Counted from the stretch's first letter, positions 23,652 to 35,741 are shown. The stretch is 42,325 nt of DNA from Chloroflexota bacterium (GCA_003141955.1 PLOC01000020.1:90287-132611); one strand, 5' to 3'. The notes: generated by a model from the sequence alone, not told the origin. A program made the numbers and translations.

Positions 23652-25136
23652 ATGTCCGCCATCCGAGAGCTGTATCGACCCAGCCTTGCGACCCTGACCG
23701 ACCTCTACGAGCTGACGATGGGGTCCGGGTATCTCGCGACTGGCCTCGCCGAGCGGCAGGCGGTCTTCACGCTGAGCTTCCGCAGCCTGCCATTCGGCGG
23801 CGGGTATGCGGTTGCCGCGGGCCTCGACGACGCCCTCGAAATCCTCGAGCACCTGCGCTTCTCGCCCGAGGACCTCGAGCACCTGCGCGACATGCGCGGG
23901 GTCACCGGCCAGCCGCTCTTCCCGCCCGAGTTCCTGGAGCTCCTCGCCTCACTGCGTTTCACCTGCGATGTCGACGCCATTCCCGAGGGCACGGTCGTCT
24001 TCGGCAACGAGCCTCTGGTTCGAGTGAGCGGGCCGCTCCTTCAGGGTCAGCTGGTCGAGAGCATGCTGCTCACGGTCATCGGGTTCCAGACGCTGATCGC
24101 CACGAAGGCGGCCCGTGTCGTGGAGGCGGCAGGAGGCGGAGACATCCTGGAGTTCGGGCTGCGGCGCGCCCAGGGTCCCGACGGCGCCATTTCCGCGGCG
24201 CGCGCCGCGTACATCGGCGGTGTGTCGGCCACCTCCAATGTCCTGGCCGGACGGCTCCACGGCATCCCGGTTCGCGGCACTCACGCCCACTCATGGGTTC
24301 AGGTCTTCGGCGATGAACAGGCCGCCTTCGATGCCTACGCCGACGCTCAGCCGGACAACATCACGCTGCTCGTCGACACGTACGACTCGCTCGCCGGCGT
24401 TGCCCGAGCCATAGAGACGGGCAGGAGGCTGCGCGCTCGCGGCCGGACCCTGGACGGCATCAGGCTCGACTCCGGCGATCTCGCCTATCTCTCTATCGAG
24501 GCCCGCCGCATGCTGGACGAGGCCGGCTTCCAGGAGACGAAGATCGTAGCCTCCAACGATCTCGACGAGCATCTCATCGAGTCGCTGCGCGAGCAGGGCG
24601 CCCGCATCGACGTCTGGGGGGTGGGGACCAAGCTCGACACGGCCTTTGACCAGCCCGCTCTTGGCGCCGTCTACAAGCTGACAGCCGTCCGTGACTCTGC
24701 CGGCGCATGGCGCTTCCCCGTGAAGCTCTCGGAGCAGACCGCCAAGATCTCGACTCCGGGGATCCTTGGCGTCCGCCGATTCATCGACGCAACCGGCCGC
24801 CTGCGAGCCGACATGATCTACGACGAAGCCTTGCCGCCGGACGGGCCGGGAGGCGTGATCGTCGATCCGGCGGACGTGCTGCACATGCGCTCCATCGACG
24901 ACGCGTGGGCCGCCCATGAGCTGGTTCTGCCAGCCCTGCGGGCCGGGCGGCGCGTGGCCGCCTCCCCGACCCTGGACGAGATCCGCGACAGGGCCCGCAG
25001 CCAGATCGGCGCCCTGCATCCGGCCATCCGCCGCTTGCTCAACCCGCACGTGTATCCGGTCGGCCTGGAGCGCCGCCTCCACGAGCGACGCACCCAGCTG
25101 GTCCTCGAGCTCAGGCTTCCGCAACCCGTCCGCTGA
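23652..25136 (+). CDS. pncB: Nicotinate phosphoribosyltransferase
   Basis: This enzyme makes nicotinate mononucleotide from nicotinate and PRPP in NAD salvage. The 494-residue product shows the family start (LTDLYELTMGSGYL), ANEPL-like GNEPLVRVSGP, the histidine/phosphate region EFGLRRAQGPDGA, GTHAHSWV, LLVDTYDS, the phosphate-binding IRLDSGDLA and WGVGTKLDTA. Length fits the bacterial class with the C-terminal extension. A second NAD-related gene, the CinA/PncC amidohydrolase at 29397-29933, yields nicotinate mononucleotide, so both NAD-recycling inputs meet. It ends 23 nt from the convergent TPP enzyme. Confidence 0.93.
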   Translation: MSAIRELYRPSLATLTDLYELTMGSGYLATGLAERQAVFTLSFRSLPFGGGYAVAAGLDDALEILEHLRFSPEDLEHLRDMRGVTGQPLFPPEFLELLASLRFTCDVDAIPEGTVVFGNEPLVRVSGPLLQGQLVESMLLTVIGFQTLIATKAARVVEAAGGGDILEFGLRRAQGPDGAISAARAAYIGGVSATSNVLAGRLHGIPVRGTHAHSWVQVFGDEQAAFDAYADAQPDNITLLVDTYDSLAGVARAIETGRRLRARGRTLDGIRLDSGDLAYLSIEARRMLDEAGFQETKIVASNDLDEHLIESLREQGARIDVWGVGTKLDTAFDQPALGAVYKLTAVRDSAGAWRFPVKLSEQTAKISTPGILGVRRFIDATGRLRADMIYDEALPPDGPGGVIVDPADVLHMRSIDDAWAAHELVLPALRAGRRVAASPTLDEIRDRARSQIGALHPAIRRLLNPHVYPVGLERRLHERRTQLVLELRLPQPVR

Positions 25137-25159
25137 GCGGGCGATTGCCTCGCGGTCCC

Positions 25160-27085
25160 CTACTCCGCCGGGGGGAGCTCCTGCGGATCGTCGGTCGGAA
25201 GTTCCGCGGTAAGTTCCTCGGCATGTTCCTCGGCCGCCTCCATGAGCTCCACCTCGATCTCCTCCGAGAGCGTGGTCTCAAGCGCGGTCTCAAGCGCCTC
25301 CTCGATCGCGGTTTCGGCGTGCGCTTCGACCAACTCTTCGGCCAGGTTCTCGAGGGCAACCTCGACCTCCGCGTCCAGCTGGGTCTCGAGCGCCTCCAGG
25401 GCCTCCTCGGATGACGAAATGGCGTCCGGCGTGGTCCAACGCGGATCCATGGCGAGGTGCAGCAGAGCCGGTCGTCCGGCTTCCAAGGCCTGCCTCAACG
25501 CCGGCTCGAACTCCTCGTCGGAATTCACGGAGAGCCCCAGCGCCCCGCACGCCTCGGCGATAGCAGCGAAGTCAATCGCGCCCAGCCTGGTGGCCGGCCC
25601 GCTCGGGCCGCCGCGGAGCGCCTGGTGCCGCCAGATCGTCCCGTAGCGGCGGTTGTCGAAGACGATCGCCATCACGTGCGCTCGCTCCCGCACCGCCGTC
25701 TCCAGCTCCGCCATCGTCATCGCGAAACCGCCGTCGCCGGCAAGGGCCACGCCCAGCCTGCCCGGCCTGGCCAGGGTCGCCCCGATCGCCGCCGGCAGCC
25801 CGAACCCCATGGCGCCGGAGGTCGACCCCAGGAACGTCCCGGGCCGGCGGAAGCGATATCCACGCGCCGCCCAGGTCCCGAAGTCGCCGGCGTCGGTGGT
25901 GACGATCGCGTCGACCGGCAGAACGCGTCCGAGAGTTGCCACGACACGGCCGGGGTGCACGCCCGGCCCGTCCCAGGGCTCCTCGTCGACCATCGATGCC
26001 ATCTCGAACGCTTCCCTATCGCTTGCGTTCTGGAGGCGACGCGCATCCAGGCTCGACGCGTCGAGGGCCGCATTCGCGAGCACCCGGTGCGCCATGCGCA
26101 GGAATGCCGAGACGTCGGCGGCCATCACTATCTCCGGGTGGTGTGCCAGCGACGCGCCTCGCGGCTCCACGTCCACTTGAGCCCAACGCGTCCCGACGCC
26201 GGGAATGGCATACCCGTAGGAGGTCATCTCGCCCATCCGGCAGCCCAGCACGAGCAGCGCGTCCGCTTCCTCCATCCTGGTCCGGACACTCGCCGGCGAG
26301 CCGAGGCCGGTCATGCCCAGATACAGAGGGTTGTCGTTCGGGAAGACGTCACCGCGACGCCACGAGGCGACGACAGGGACCTGAAGCGTCTCCGCGAAAC
26401 GAACCAGGGCGTCCGTGCTGCGGCCCCTCAGAACTCCGGCGCCGGCGACGATGAGCGGCCGCTGCGCATCCAGCAGCAGATGCAGGACCTTTCGGATCAG
26501 AGCCGGGTCCGGCTCGGCTGGGTGCTCGACGCGATTGGCCGGCACATGCCCGCCGGCCGCGGGCAGGTCCAGCAAGTCCTCCGGCACCGAAAGGAGCACG
26601 GGGCCGGGCCGGCCCTTCAGCGCCGTCGCAATTGCCTTCTCGGCCAGCGCCGCCACCTCGCCGGGCTCCTTGGCCTCCACTGCCCACTTCACGATCGGCT
26701 CGAAGGTGCGGACCAGGTCCATCTCCTGGAAGGCCTCCCGCCCCCGGACCTCTCGCCTCACCTGCCCGACGATCGCGATGACGGGCGCCGAATCGGATTG
26801 GGCGGCGTGCAGGCCGATCATCAGGTTGGCCGCGCCCGGCGCCCGCCCGGCGAGCACCAGAGTGGGCCGTCCGGTCAGCTGCGCGACCGCCTCGGCCATG
26901 AACGACGCCGCGCCCTCGTGGCGGGTCGTGACGATCCGTATCTTGTGTGTGACCAGGCCGTCCAGAAGTCCGAGAAGACTCTCGCCCGGGACGGTGAAGG
27001 CGATCTTCACGCCCGCCCGGGCCAACGCTTCGGCCAGTGCATCGCCGACCGTGACGGTGGCGCTCCGGCCTTCACTCATCGACAT
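25160..27085 (-). CDS. Thiamine-diphosphate-dependent enzyme (acetolactate-synthase-like) with acidic C-terminal tail
   Basis: The 641-residue product has the three-domain layout of acetolactate synthase, benzoylformate decarboxylase and oxalyl-CoA decarboxylase enzymes. The catalytic glutamate is E57 (RHEGAASFMAEA); the central domain covers about 190-350; the TPP/Mg motif runs from GDGG (450-453) to DN (477-478). The catalytic part ends near 550. Residues 557-641 form an extra tail of Glu, Ala and Leu with EEALEALE- and EELVEAHAE-like heptads, absent in standard family members. ATG 27085 follows GGAGGAGAG. No ilvN-like small subunit or other branched-chain gene is nearby, so the substrate remains open. 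Confidence 0.84.
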   Translation of the reverse strand: MSMSEGRSATVTVGDALAEALARAGVKIAFTVPGESLLGLLDGLVTHKIRIVTTRHEGAASFMAEAVAQLTGRPTLVLAGRAPGAANLMIGLHAAQSDSAPVIAIVGQVRREVRGREAFQEMDLVRTFEPIVKWAVEAKEPGEVAALAEKAIATALKGRPGPVLLSVPEDLLDLPAAGGHVPANRVEHPAEPDPALIRKVLHLLLDAQRPLIVAGAGVLRGRSTDALVRFAETLQVPVVASWRRGDVFPNDNPLYLGMTGLGSPASVRTRMEEADALLVLGCRMGEMTSYGYAIPGVGTRWAQVDVEPRGASLAHHPEIVMAADVSAFLRMAHRVLANAALDASSLDARRLQNASDREAFEMASMVDEEPWDGPGVHPGRVVATLGRVLPVDAIVTTDAGDFGTWAARGYRFRRPGTFLGSTSGAMGFGLPAAIGATLARPGRLGVALAGDGGFAMTMAELETAVRERAHVMAIVFDNRRYGTIWRHQALRGGPSGPATRLGAIDFAAIAEACGALGLSVNSDEEFEPALRQALEAGRPALLHLAMDPRWTTPDAISSSEEALEALETQLDAEVEVALENLAEELVEAHAETAIEEALETALETTLSEEIEVELMEAAEEHAEELTAELPTDDPQELPPAE

Positions 27086-27173
27086 TGCCGCTCTCCTCCA
27101 GATCACCGCGCCGGGCTCAGCCCGCACCCACCGATCGCGGCCGACCGATGGATCAGAGCCTACCGGGCGGGTC

Positions 27174-27665
27174 TCATCGGTAGTTCGTGAATTGCAGTGC
27201 CACCGGTTCATCGAGCTCTCTCAGACGGGCGATGACCCGCTGAAGGTCGTCCTTGTTCTTGCCGAATACGCGTAGCGCGTCGCCCTGTATCTGCGGTTTC
27301 ACCTTCGGGAATTCGTCTCGAACAAGCTTGCTCAGCTTCCTCGCCAGGTCTTCGTCGAGACCTCGGCGCAGCGTGATGTGCTCGCGGACCTTGTCGCCTC
27401 CCGCGGGCTCGATCTTGCCCCAGTCGAAGATCTTGAGCGACAGGCTTCGCCTGACAGCCTTGCTCTCGATCAGATCCCTGATCGCCTTCGCGCGGAACTC
27501 GTCATCAGTCAGAAGAACGAGCTCCGTCTTAGCCTGGGTGAGCTCGAAGGTTACGCCCTTGAAGTCGTAGCGTTGCTGAACCTCACGCCTCACCTGATCG
27601 AGGGCGTTGCGCATCTCCTGGTCGTCGAAATCGCTGACGACGTCGAACGATGACTCACCGGCCAT
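27174..27665 (-). CDS. YajQ-family nucleotide-binding protein
   Basis: The 163-residue product aligns by eye with YajQ/UPF0234 from end to end: ESSFDVVSDFD, the strand RYDFKGVTFEL, TDDEFRAKAIRDL, KIFDWGKIEPAGGD and KVKPQIQGDALRVFGK. Two RNP-like domains bind nucleotides; some members bind cyclic-di-GMP. ATG 27665 has a GGAGG site; open sequence further upstream is not protein-like. It lies 88 nt upstream of the TPP enzyme gene on the same strand, and the two may share a transcript. Confidence 0.93.
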   Translation of the reverse strand: MAGESSFDVVSDFDDQEMRNALDQVRREVQQRYDFKGVTFELTQAKTELVLLTDDEFRAKAIRDLIESKAVRRSLSLKIFDWGKIEPAGGDKVREHITLRRGLDEDLARKLSKLVRDEFPKVKPQIQGDALRVFGKNKDDLQRVIARLRELDEPVALQFTNYR

Positions 27666-27703
27666 CTGGCCTCCTGATTGGTCTCTCCCGGGATGGCAGC
27701 GCC

Positions 27704-27724
27704 GGGGCACGCAGATTGTGCCCC
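27704..27724 (-). terminator. Hairpin between murC-like gene and yajQ
   Basis: A perfect 7-bp stem GGGGCAC/GTGCCCC with a 7-nt loop lies 84 nt beyond the end of the murC-like gene and 39 nt before the yajQ start. It lacks a T-tract. It could terminate the long upstream operon or sit in the yajQ leader, for which AGCATA (27772-27777; TATGCT on the minus strand) may be the -10. Confidence 0.4.
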
Positions 27725-27807
27725 AGAACGGGCGGCTTGGGGAGCCGGGCCGCACCGCTCGCCCCCTGACCAGCATAGAGCCGCCGCCGCGACGGGGCAG
27801 CGGAGCA

Positions 27808-29400
27808 TCAGCGCCGCAGCGCCTCCACGAGCAGTTCGGCGATGCGGTAGCTCCGGCCGCCACCCATGACCAGCACCGCGTCACCGGATCGAACCTGGCC
27901 GGCCAGCCACTCAGCCGTTGCCTCGACCGACCCCGGGGCCGCCGCCGGGATTCGCGGGTTGCGCCGGGCAACCGCCTCCGCCAGCGCGGCGGCCGAGGTG
28001 ACGGTGGTATCCGGGTCTCGGCTGGCCCATATGTCCGCGATGGCGACTGCATCTGCACCGGCGAGCACCTCCGCGAACTGGTCGAGCATGGCGGCCGTCC
28101 GGTGGTACGTGAGCGGCTCGTACACGGCCCAGATGCGCTTCCCCGGCTCTCTCTGGCGGATGGCCGCGAGAGTCTCACGGATCGCGGTCGGATGGTGGCC
28201 ATAATCGTCGTACACGACGACGCCCCTCCCCCCGCCTTTTCGCTCCAGGCGACGGCCGACGCCCTCGAAGCTGGCGAGCCCCGCGGCGATGGCGTCCGGC
28301 GCGACGCCGAGAGCCAGTGCCGCGCCGGCCACGCCCAGCGCGTTGGCCGCGTTGTGGCGGCCCGCCAGGCCCAGCCTGGTGGTCAGCGGCGCGGAGAAGG
28401 CAGACCCTTCTATCTCCAGCGTGGTCCCATCCGGGTCCGTCCGGGTCACATGGCCCAGTAGCAATTCCGCCGCTCCCCTGGCCACGAGGGACGCGGCGCT
28501 CGCGCCGAAGCCGTCGCTGGACCGGCGCGCGAGGCCTGCCGGCCGGTCGATCTCTGCCGGCCCGTCGATGCTGACGCACACGAGTCGCCCGGGCCAGCCG
28601 TCGAGTCTCAGCCGCTGGACCACTGCCACGACGCCCTTGTCGCCAACGTTGGCGACAAGGACGGGCTCGGCCATCGAAGCGGCGGCCTTCTCCAGCCAGG
28701 CGACGAAGCTGTCGACGACGGCGGCGCCGTCCGCGAACACGTCGGGGTGATCCCACTCAGCGGATGTAAGAACAGCCACGCCGGGTCGGTATGGGTCGAA
28801 GTTGCCCGCGTATTCGTCAGCCTCGACGACGAAGGGCTTGCCACTGCCGGACCTGGCCGTCGACGGCAGCCCGCCCGTGATCGAGGCCGGCAGCAATGCG
28901 CCCACGAACGCCGACGGGTCGAGACCGGCCTGAACCAGCACGTGCACGAGCCAGCCCGATGTCGTGCTCTTCCCATGAGTCCCGGCCACGCCGACGAGAA
29001 GCCGCCCGGCGGCAGCGTCGGCGATCACTTGCTGCCAGGGCTCGATCGGGATGCCGGCGGCTCGCGCCGCCTCGAGCTCGGCGTTGTGCGGGTCGACCGC
29101 CGTCAGGGCCTTGGTCACGGCCAGCCGATCGGGCGCGGGCGCGGCTGTCACGTGCCGCGGGTCGTGGCCGCCCGCCAGAGAGATGCCCAGGGCCTCGATC
29201 GCGGGCGTGTACGGCGAGTGACCGGCCGGGTCGCAGCCACTCACCTCGGCCAGCGCGTCGTGGGCCAGGATGACGGCGGCACTCGCTCCGGCACCCGCCG
29301 CACCGACGACGTGGACCCGCTCACCGGCGCGCATTGCCTGAGCCTCCCGTGCCGGCGCCAGCCCGAACCCGACCGAGGCAGCGCCCCTGACGACACTCAC
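27808..29400 (-). CDS. murC: MurC-type Mur ligase (UDP-N-acetylmuramate-L-alanine ligase family)
   Basis: Mur ligases add amino acids to the peptidoglycan precursor with ATP. The 530-residue product has the MurC-like N-terminal Rossmann domain (VHVVGAAGAGAS), the P-loop GTHGKST (140-146, usually GTHGKTT), EADEYAGNF, GRHNAANALG and DDYGHHPTAI, and ends MGGGRSYRIAELL. The EADEY motif and an SAEWDHPDVF segment are also reminiscent of the tripeptide ligase Mpl, so MurC versus an Mpl-like role is not settled. It is away from any visible division/cell-wall cluster but follows ftsK and a rodZ-like gene. GTG 29400 overlaps the cinA stop (GTGA). Confidence 0.8.
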   Translation of the reverse strand: MSVVRGAASVGFGLAPAREAQAMRAGERVHVVGAAGAGASAAVILAHDALAEVSGCDPAGHSPYTPAIEALGISLAGGHDPRHVTAAPAPDRLAVTKALTAVDPHNAELEAARAAGIPIEPWQQVIADAAAGRLLVGVAGTHGKSTTSGWLVHVLVQAGLDPSAFVGALLPASITGGLPSTARSGSGKPFVVEADEYAGNFDPYRPGVAVLTSAEWDHPDVFADGAAVVDSFVAWLEKAAASMAEPVLVANVGDKGVVAVVQRLRLDGWPGRLVCVSIDGPAEIDRPAGLARRSSDGFGASAASLVARGAAELLLGHVTRTDPDGTTLEIEGSAFSAPLTTRLGLAGRHNAANALGVAGAALALGVAPDAIAAGLASFEGVGRRLERKGGGRGVVVYDDYGHHPTAIRETLAAIRQREPGKRIWAVYEPLTYHRTAAMLDQFAEVLAGADAVAIADIWASRDPDTTVTSAAALAEAVARRNPRIPAAAPGSVEATAEWLAGQVRSGDAVLVMGGGRSYRIAELLVEALRR

Positions 29401-29933
29401 CCGGTCGCCCCGCCTTCGGCGGGCCCGGAGCCGGCGGACCCGGGGCCGGCGCCGGCCCGCAGGAGCAGCAGCTCCAACGCGGCCCGTGCGCTCGACTCTT
29501 TGTTGGCCAGGCGATCCCCGGTCCAGGCGAGGCGCCGCACGTCGACGCCGGCGGCATCGGCCACGGCAACGTACGTCAGTCCTACCGGCTTCGAGGCGCT
29601 GCCGCCGCCAGGGCCGGCCACTCCGGTCACGGCGACCGCGAGATCCGCCGACAACCGCTCCCGCGCGCCAATGGCCATCGCCCTTGCCACCTGGGCGCTC
29701 ACGGCACCGTGAGTCTCGAGGATCTCCAGGGGGACTCCCAGGAGCGAGATCTTGGCGTCATTGGAGTACACGACCAGCCCGCCCCGGAAGTAGCCGCTGG
29801 AGCCGCTCACGTCCGTGATGGCGCTGGCGACGCGTCCGCCGGTGCAGGACTCCGCCGTCGCCACAGTCAGGCCGAGCCGCAGACACATCTCCTGCAACCG
29901 TTCGACGAGGACGTCCAGCGGATCTTCCGCCAC
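29397..29933 (-). CDS. CinA/PncC-family nicotinamide-nucleotide amidohydrolase
   Basis: The stand-alone CinA C-terminal domain (PncC) deamidates nicotinamide mononucleotide to nicotinate mononucleotide, recycling the product of NAD-dependent DNA ligase. The 178-residue product shows TVATAESCTGGRVASAITDV, GSSGYFRGGLVVYSND, AVTGVAGPGGGSASKPVG and a C-terminal helix followed by a Gly/Ala/Pro tail. GTG 29933 is preferred: it lies 7 nt after the stop of the rodZ-like gene behind AGGTGA; an upstream start at 29999 would overlap that gene by 59 nt. The stop overlaps murC. Confidence 0.87.
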   Translation of the reverse strand: MAEDPLDVLVERLQEMCLRLGLTVATAESCTGGRVASAITDVSGSSGYFRGGLVVYSNDAKISLLGVPLEILETHGAVSAQVARAMAIGARERLSADLAVAVTGVAGPGGGSASKPVGLTYVAVADAAGVDVRRLAWTGDRLANKESSARAALELLLLRAGAGPGSAGSGPAEGGATG

Positions 29934-29940
29934 GATCGAA

Positions 29941-31694
29941 TCACCTATCGTTGGAGAGGGTGGGCGCTCCGAACGCGGTAATGCGCCAGCTTCCGGCACC
30001 GTGGCCAGTGGTCAGCCGCCCGAACGGGATCCCGTTCACGGTCACCAGAACCCTGTTCGCATACAGCGCGTAGAACCAGACCGACTGATTGGCCACGATC
30101 GTGATGTTCGCGCCCGACGCCGCCACGTTGCCGTTGTATGCAGACGTCACCTTGCCGTCTTTCCAGACCTTGAGCGGCGTGCCGTCGCCGCCCCGGATCT
30201 GCAGGAGGACGGTCAGGGAGCCGGCCGTCACGATCACGTTGCGGACGACCGGCGCGGTGGCGATCCCGCCGGCCGTCGTGCCGACCACCGTCACCTTCCA
30301 TCGGCCCGACCACAGCTGCAAGGGAGCCGAGAAGTTCCCATTGATCGTGATGAGCGCCGGCACCGGCGCGGGGTTGTTCGATGCGGTGGGCTTCGGCTTC
30401 GGCGTCGTGGTCGGAGAGGCCAGCGGGGTTGCGGTTGGCAACGGCATCATCGTCGCCTGCGGCGTCGGGATGAGCCCTGACGTCTTCACCGGCTTAGGCG
30501 TGGGAAGCGAGGAGGGCGGAGGGCCCACGTAAGTGGCCGTCACGGTCACCGATGTGATCCCGACTGTGGTCCCGGTGACGGTGATGCTGGCGCTGGTGAA
30601 GCTCTGGCCGTCCGTCGGCGAGTCAACCGCCAGGAATGACGTGATCGGCGACGCAGTGGGCGTCGGCACGTCGATGATCCGCGTCACTGTCGCGGAATCG
30701 TGGTTCGAGGTGAGGTCTGTCGCCCAGATGTCGAACTGGTTGTTACCGTTGTGCAGCGTGACGGCGAAGTGCCAATTGCCCGACGCGTCGGCCTGGGCAT
30801 GCATCGGGTCGCGCGTATCCCAGGAGATGCTGATCTCGGCCTTGGGCGTTGTCTTCCCTACAAGCGTGTAGCTGGTCGAGCCGGTGGGCACGGTTACCAG
30901 CGCCCCCACAGGCGAAGTGACCGAGAGCGTCGGGTTCTGGAGGACACGCTGGGCCTGATTGCTGAAGAAGAGCAGGACGGCGACGATGACGACCGCCAGC
31001 AACAGCAGCACTATGTGGATCGGCTGCAGCACCAGGGATCGCCCGGGCATGGCGATTGGCTCAAGCCCACCCATGAGCGGCTCAACCGCTCCCTTCTTCT
31101 CTCGCCTGTGAAATAAGGCGGGCATCGTTGGCGAGAAGGGTGGTCGCTGCAATACCGGCAACTCGACAACGTACGGCTCAGCCGAGGCCGGCTTGGGCGT
31201 GTCTAGCGCCGGGCTCGCCGCAGCAGCCGCCGCGGCCTCGGGCTTGCCTGTCGGCCGCTTGATCCCGGGCAGCCTGAAACCGGGCAGCTTGAATGGAGGC
31301 GCCGCGGCGCCCTCCACCGGCAGGATCGGCTTCTTGACCGGGGGCTTCTTGACCGGGGGCTTGACTGGAGGCGTCTTGACCGTGGGGACGAAATTGCCCC
31401 GACGCCACTCGCTCTCCGCCTCGTCCGGATCAAGTCCAAGGTAGCTGGCGTAGTTCCGGAGAAAGCCACGCGCGTACACGTCCGCCGGGAGCTCCGCGAA
31501 GTCTCCCTGTTCCATCGCAGTCAGGTACTTCATCCGGATCTTGGTGTCGCGTTCGACACGGAACAGATCCACACCCCTCGCCTCGCGAGCGGCCTGCAGC
31601 CGGTCCGAGATCGGTAGATTGGCTGCGGCGCCCTCGCCGGGGGCGCTCTCCTCCCACACCTGGCGCCTCAGCCGGCGCGGCTGTCGGTTCGTCG

Positions 31695-31698
<4 letters not shown>
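29941..31698 (-). CDS. RodZ-like membrane protein with HTH and extracytoplasmic Ig-like repeats
   Basis: RodZ proteins link the cytoskeleton to the envelope. The 585-residue product has an N-terminal helix-turn-helix of the RodZ type (LQAAREARGVDLFRVERDT, then KIRMKYLTAMEQGDFAELP and YARGFLRNYASYLGLD), a Pro/Lys-rich linker with repeated PPVKKP units, and one transmembrane helix at about 227-246. Outside the membrane come a bacterial Ig-like domain (LSVTSPVGALVTVPTG), a second Ig-like domain, a Thr/Pro-rich stretch, and a C-terminal RodZ DUF4115-like domain (LLQIRGGDGTPLKVWKDGK, NGIPFGRL). The two Ig-like modules are unusual for RodZ. Start ATG 31698 overlaps the ftsK stop (ATGA). Confidence 0.8.
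31331..31378 (-). repeat. Short tandem repeat encoding PPVKKP units
   Basis: Within the rodZ-like gene the unit TTGACCGGGGGC (plus-strand view) is repeated, partly degenerate, about three to four times. It encodes a Pro-Pro-Val-Lys-(Lys/Pro) linker between the HTH and the membrane helix. Such repeats can vary in number between strains. Confidence 0.6.
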
Positions 31699-34073
<2,375 letters not shown>

Positions 34074-35741
34074 CTAGACCTCCACCACGACCGGGAAGAC
34101 GAGCGGCCGCCGCCGCGTCTGCTCGTAGAGGTACCTCGAAACCTCGTCCTTGATCTGGCTCTTCAGCAGGCCCACCTCGCTGGTCCGATCGCCTGGACTC
34201 TCGACCGCAGCCATGATGTGCTCGACCGCACCGTCGATGAGCGGGTCGCGCTCGTTCCCGTGGATGAAGCCGCGAGTCACTATCTCGGGCCGGGCGACCA
34301 CCCTCCCGGTCTGCTTGTCCACCGTCACCACGATGATGAACATGCCGTCGCTGGCGAGCGCGCGCCTGTCGCGCAGGACCACCTCGCCGACGTCGCCGAC
34401 CGAGAGCCCGTCCACCAGCACGTACCCGGAGGTGACCGGGGCGGCACGGCGGGCGCTGCCGTCCGCGAAGAACTCGATGGCCTGGCCGTTCTCGATGATG
34501 AAGACGTTTTCCGGCGCTACGCCCGTCTCCACGGCAAGCCGGCCGTGCTGGACCAGCATCCGGAACTCGCCGTGAATGGGTATGAAGTACCTGGGCCTCG
34601 TCAGGCCCAGCATCAGCTTGAGCTCTTCCTGGCTGGCGTGGCCAGAGACATGGGCGTGCTTCACGGTGTGGTAGTAGACGTTGGCGCCGGCCTTGAAGAG
34701 GTTGTCGATGGTGCGCGCCACGTACTCCTCGTTGCCGGGGATCGGGCTGGCGCTGACGATGACGGTGTCCCCGGGCTGGATCTCGACGAAACGGTGGTCG
34801 CGGTTGGCCATTCGCGCCAGGCCGGCCATCGGCTCGCCCTGGGCGCCGGTCGTGGCGATCACGATCTTGTCCGCAGCCGTGGAGCCGATCTGATCCTTGC
34901 CCACTATCTGGCCCGGGGCGTAGGTGAGGTAGCCGAGGTCGGTCGCGATACGGAAGTTCTGCTCCATCGAGCGCCCGACGACCGCCACATGGCGATCGAA
35001 CGTCGCGGCGGCATCGATGACCTGCTGGATGCGGGCGATGTTGCTGGCGAAGGTAGCGACGATGACCCGGCCGTCCAGCGGCTCCATGATCTCGCGGAAG
35101 GTCTCGCCGACGGTCCGCTCGGACAGCGTGTAGCCGGGACTCTCGGCGCGAGTCGAGTCGGACAGCAGGCAGACGACGCCGTCCTCGCCCAGGCGGGAAA
35201 GCATGGCGAAGTCCGACCGCCTGCCGTCGACCGGCGTGTGGTCGAACTTGAAGTCGCCCGTCGTGACAACCGTCCCGATCGGCGTATGGAGCGCGATCCC
35301 CATGGCGTCCGGGATCGAGTGGCTGATCCGGAACGGCTCCACGCGGAATGGCCCGATCTGGAGATTGTCGCCGGGATCCAGGGGCAAGAGCGGATTGTTG
35401 TGTAGCTTGTGCTCCTTGATCTTGATGCCCAGCAGGCCCCGGGCCAGGGTTGAGGCATAGACCGGCACGCCCGGGAAGTAGGGCAGCACGTACGGCAGGC
35501 CACCGACGTGATCCTCGTGGGCATGGGTGATCAAGAAGGCGCGGACCTTCTCCCGGTTCTCGCGCAGGTAGGTCACGTCCGGGATCACCAGGTCGATCCC
35601 GAACATCTCCTCGTCGGGGAACATGAGCCCGCAGTCGACGACGACGATGTCGTCGCCGTACTCGAAGACGTACATGTTCTTGCCGATCTCCCCGACGCCT
35701 CCGAGGGGGATGATGCGGAGCGGCATCTGCGAATCAGGCAT
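34074..35741 (-). CDS. rnj: Ribonuclease J
   Basis: RNase J combines 5'-3' exoribonuclease and endonuclease activity. The 555-residue product has the metallo-beta-lactamase core with HAHEDH (73-78), GDFKFDHTPVDG, the beta-CASP motifs (LLSDSTRAESPGYT, FASNIARIQQV) and KHAHVSGHAS, then IPIHGEFRML and a C-terminal domain ending RRPLVFPVVVEV. All zinc ligands are present. It lies between the uracil-DNA glycosylase (38 nt upstream) and ftsK (no gap). With RNase Y and PNPase in the same 42 kb, the main mRNA-decay nucleases of this organism are clustered. Confidence 0.96.
   Translation of the reverse strand: MPDSQMPLRIIPLGGVGEIGKNMYVFEYGDDIVVVDCGLMFPDEEMFGIDLVIPDVTYLRENREKVRAFLITHAHEDHVGGLPYVLPYFPGVPVYASTLARGLLGIKIKEHKLHNNPLLPLDPGDNLQIGPFRVEPFRISHSIPDAMGIALHTPIGTVVTTGDFKFDHTPVDGRRSDFAMLSRLGEDGVVCLLSDSTRAESPGYTLSERTVGETFREIMEPLDGRVIVATFASNIARIQQVIDAAATFDRHVAVVGRSMEQNFRIATDLGYLTYAPGQIVGKDQIGSTAADKIVIATTGAQGEPMAGLARMANRDHRFVEIQPGDTVIVSASPIPGNEEYVARTIDNLFKAGANVYYHTVKHAHVSGHASQEELKLMLGLTRPRYFIPIHGEFRMLVQHGRLAVETGVAPENVFIIENGQAIEFFADGSARRAAPVTSGYVLVDGLSVGDVGEVVLRDRRALASDGMFIIVVTVDKQTGRVVARPEIVTRGFIHGNERDPLIDGAVEHIMAAVESPGDRTSEVGLLKSQIKDEVSRYLYEQTRRRPLVFPVVVEV

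Noticed and set aside
25457-27190. 577-residue plus-strand frame
   Set aside because: Antisense to the TPP enzyme; composition is not protein-like.
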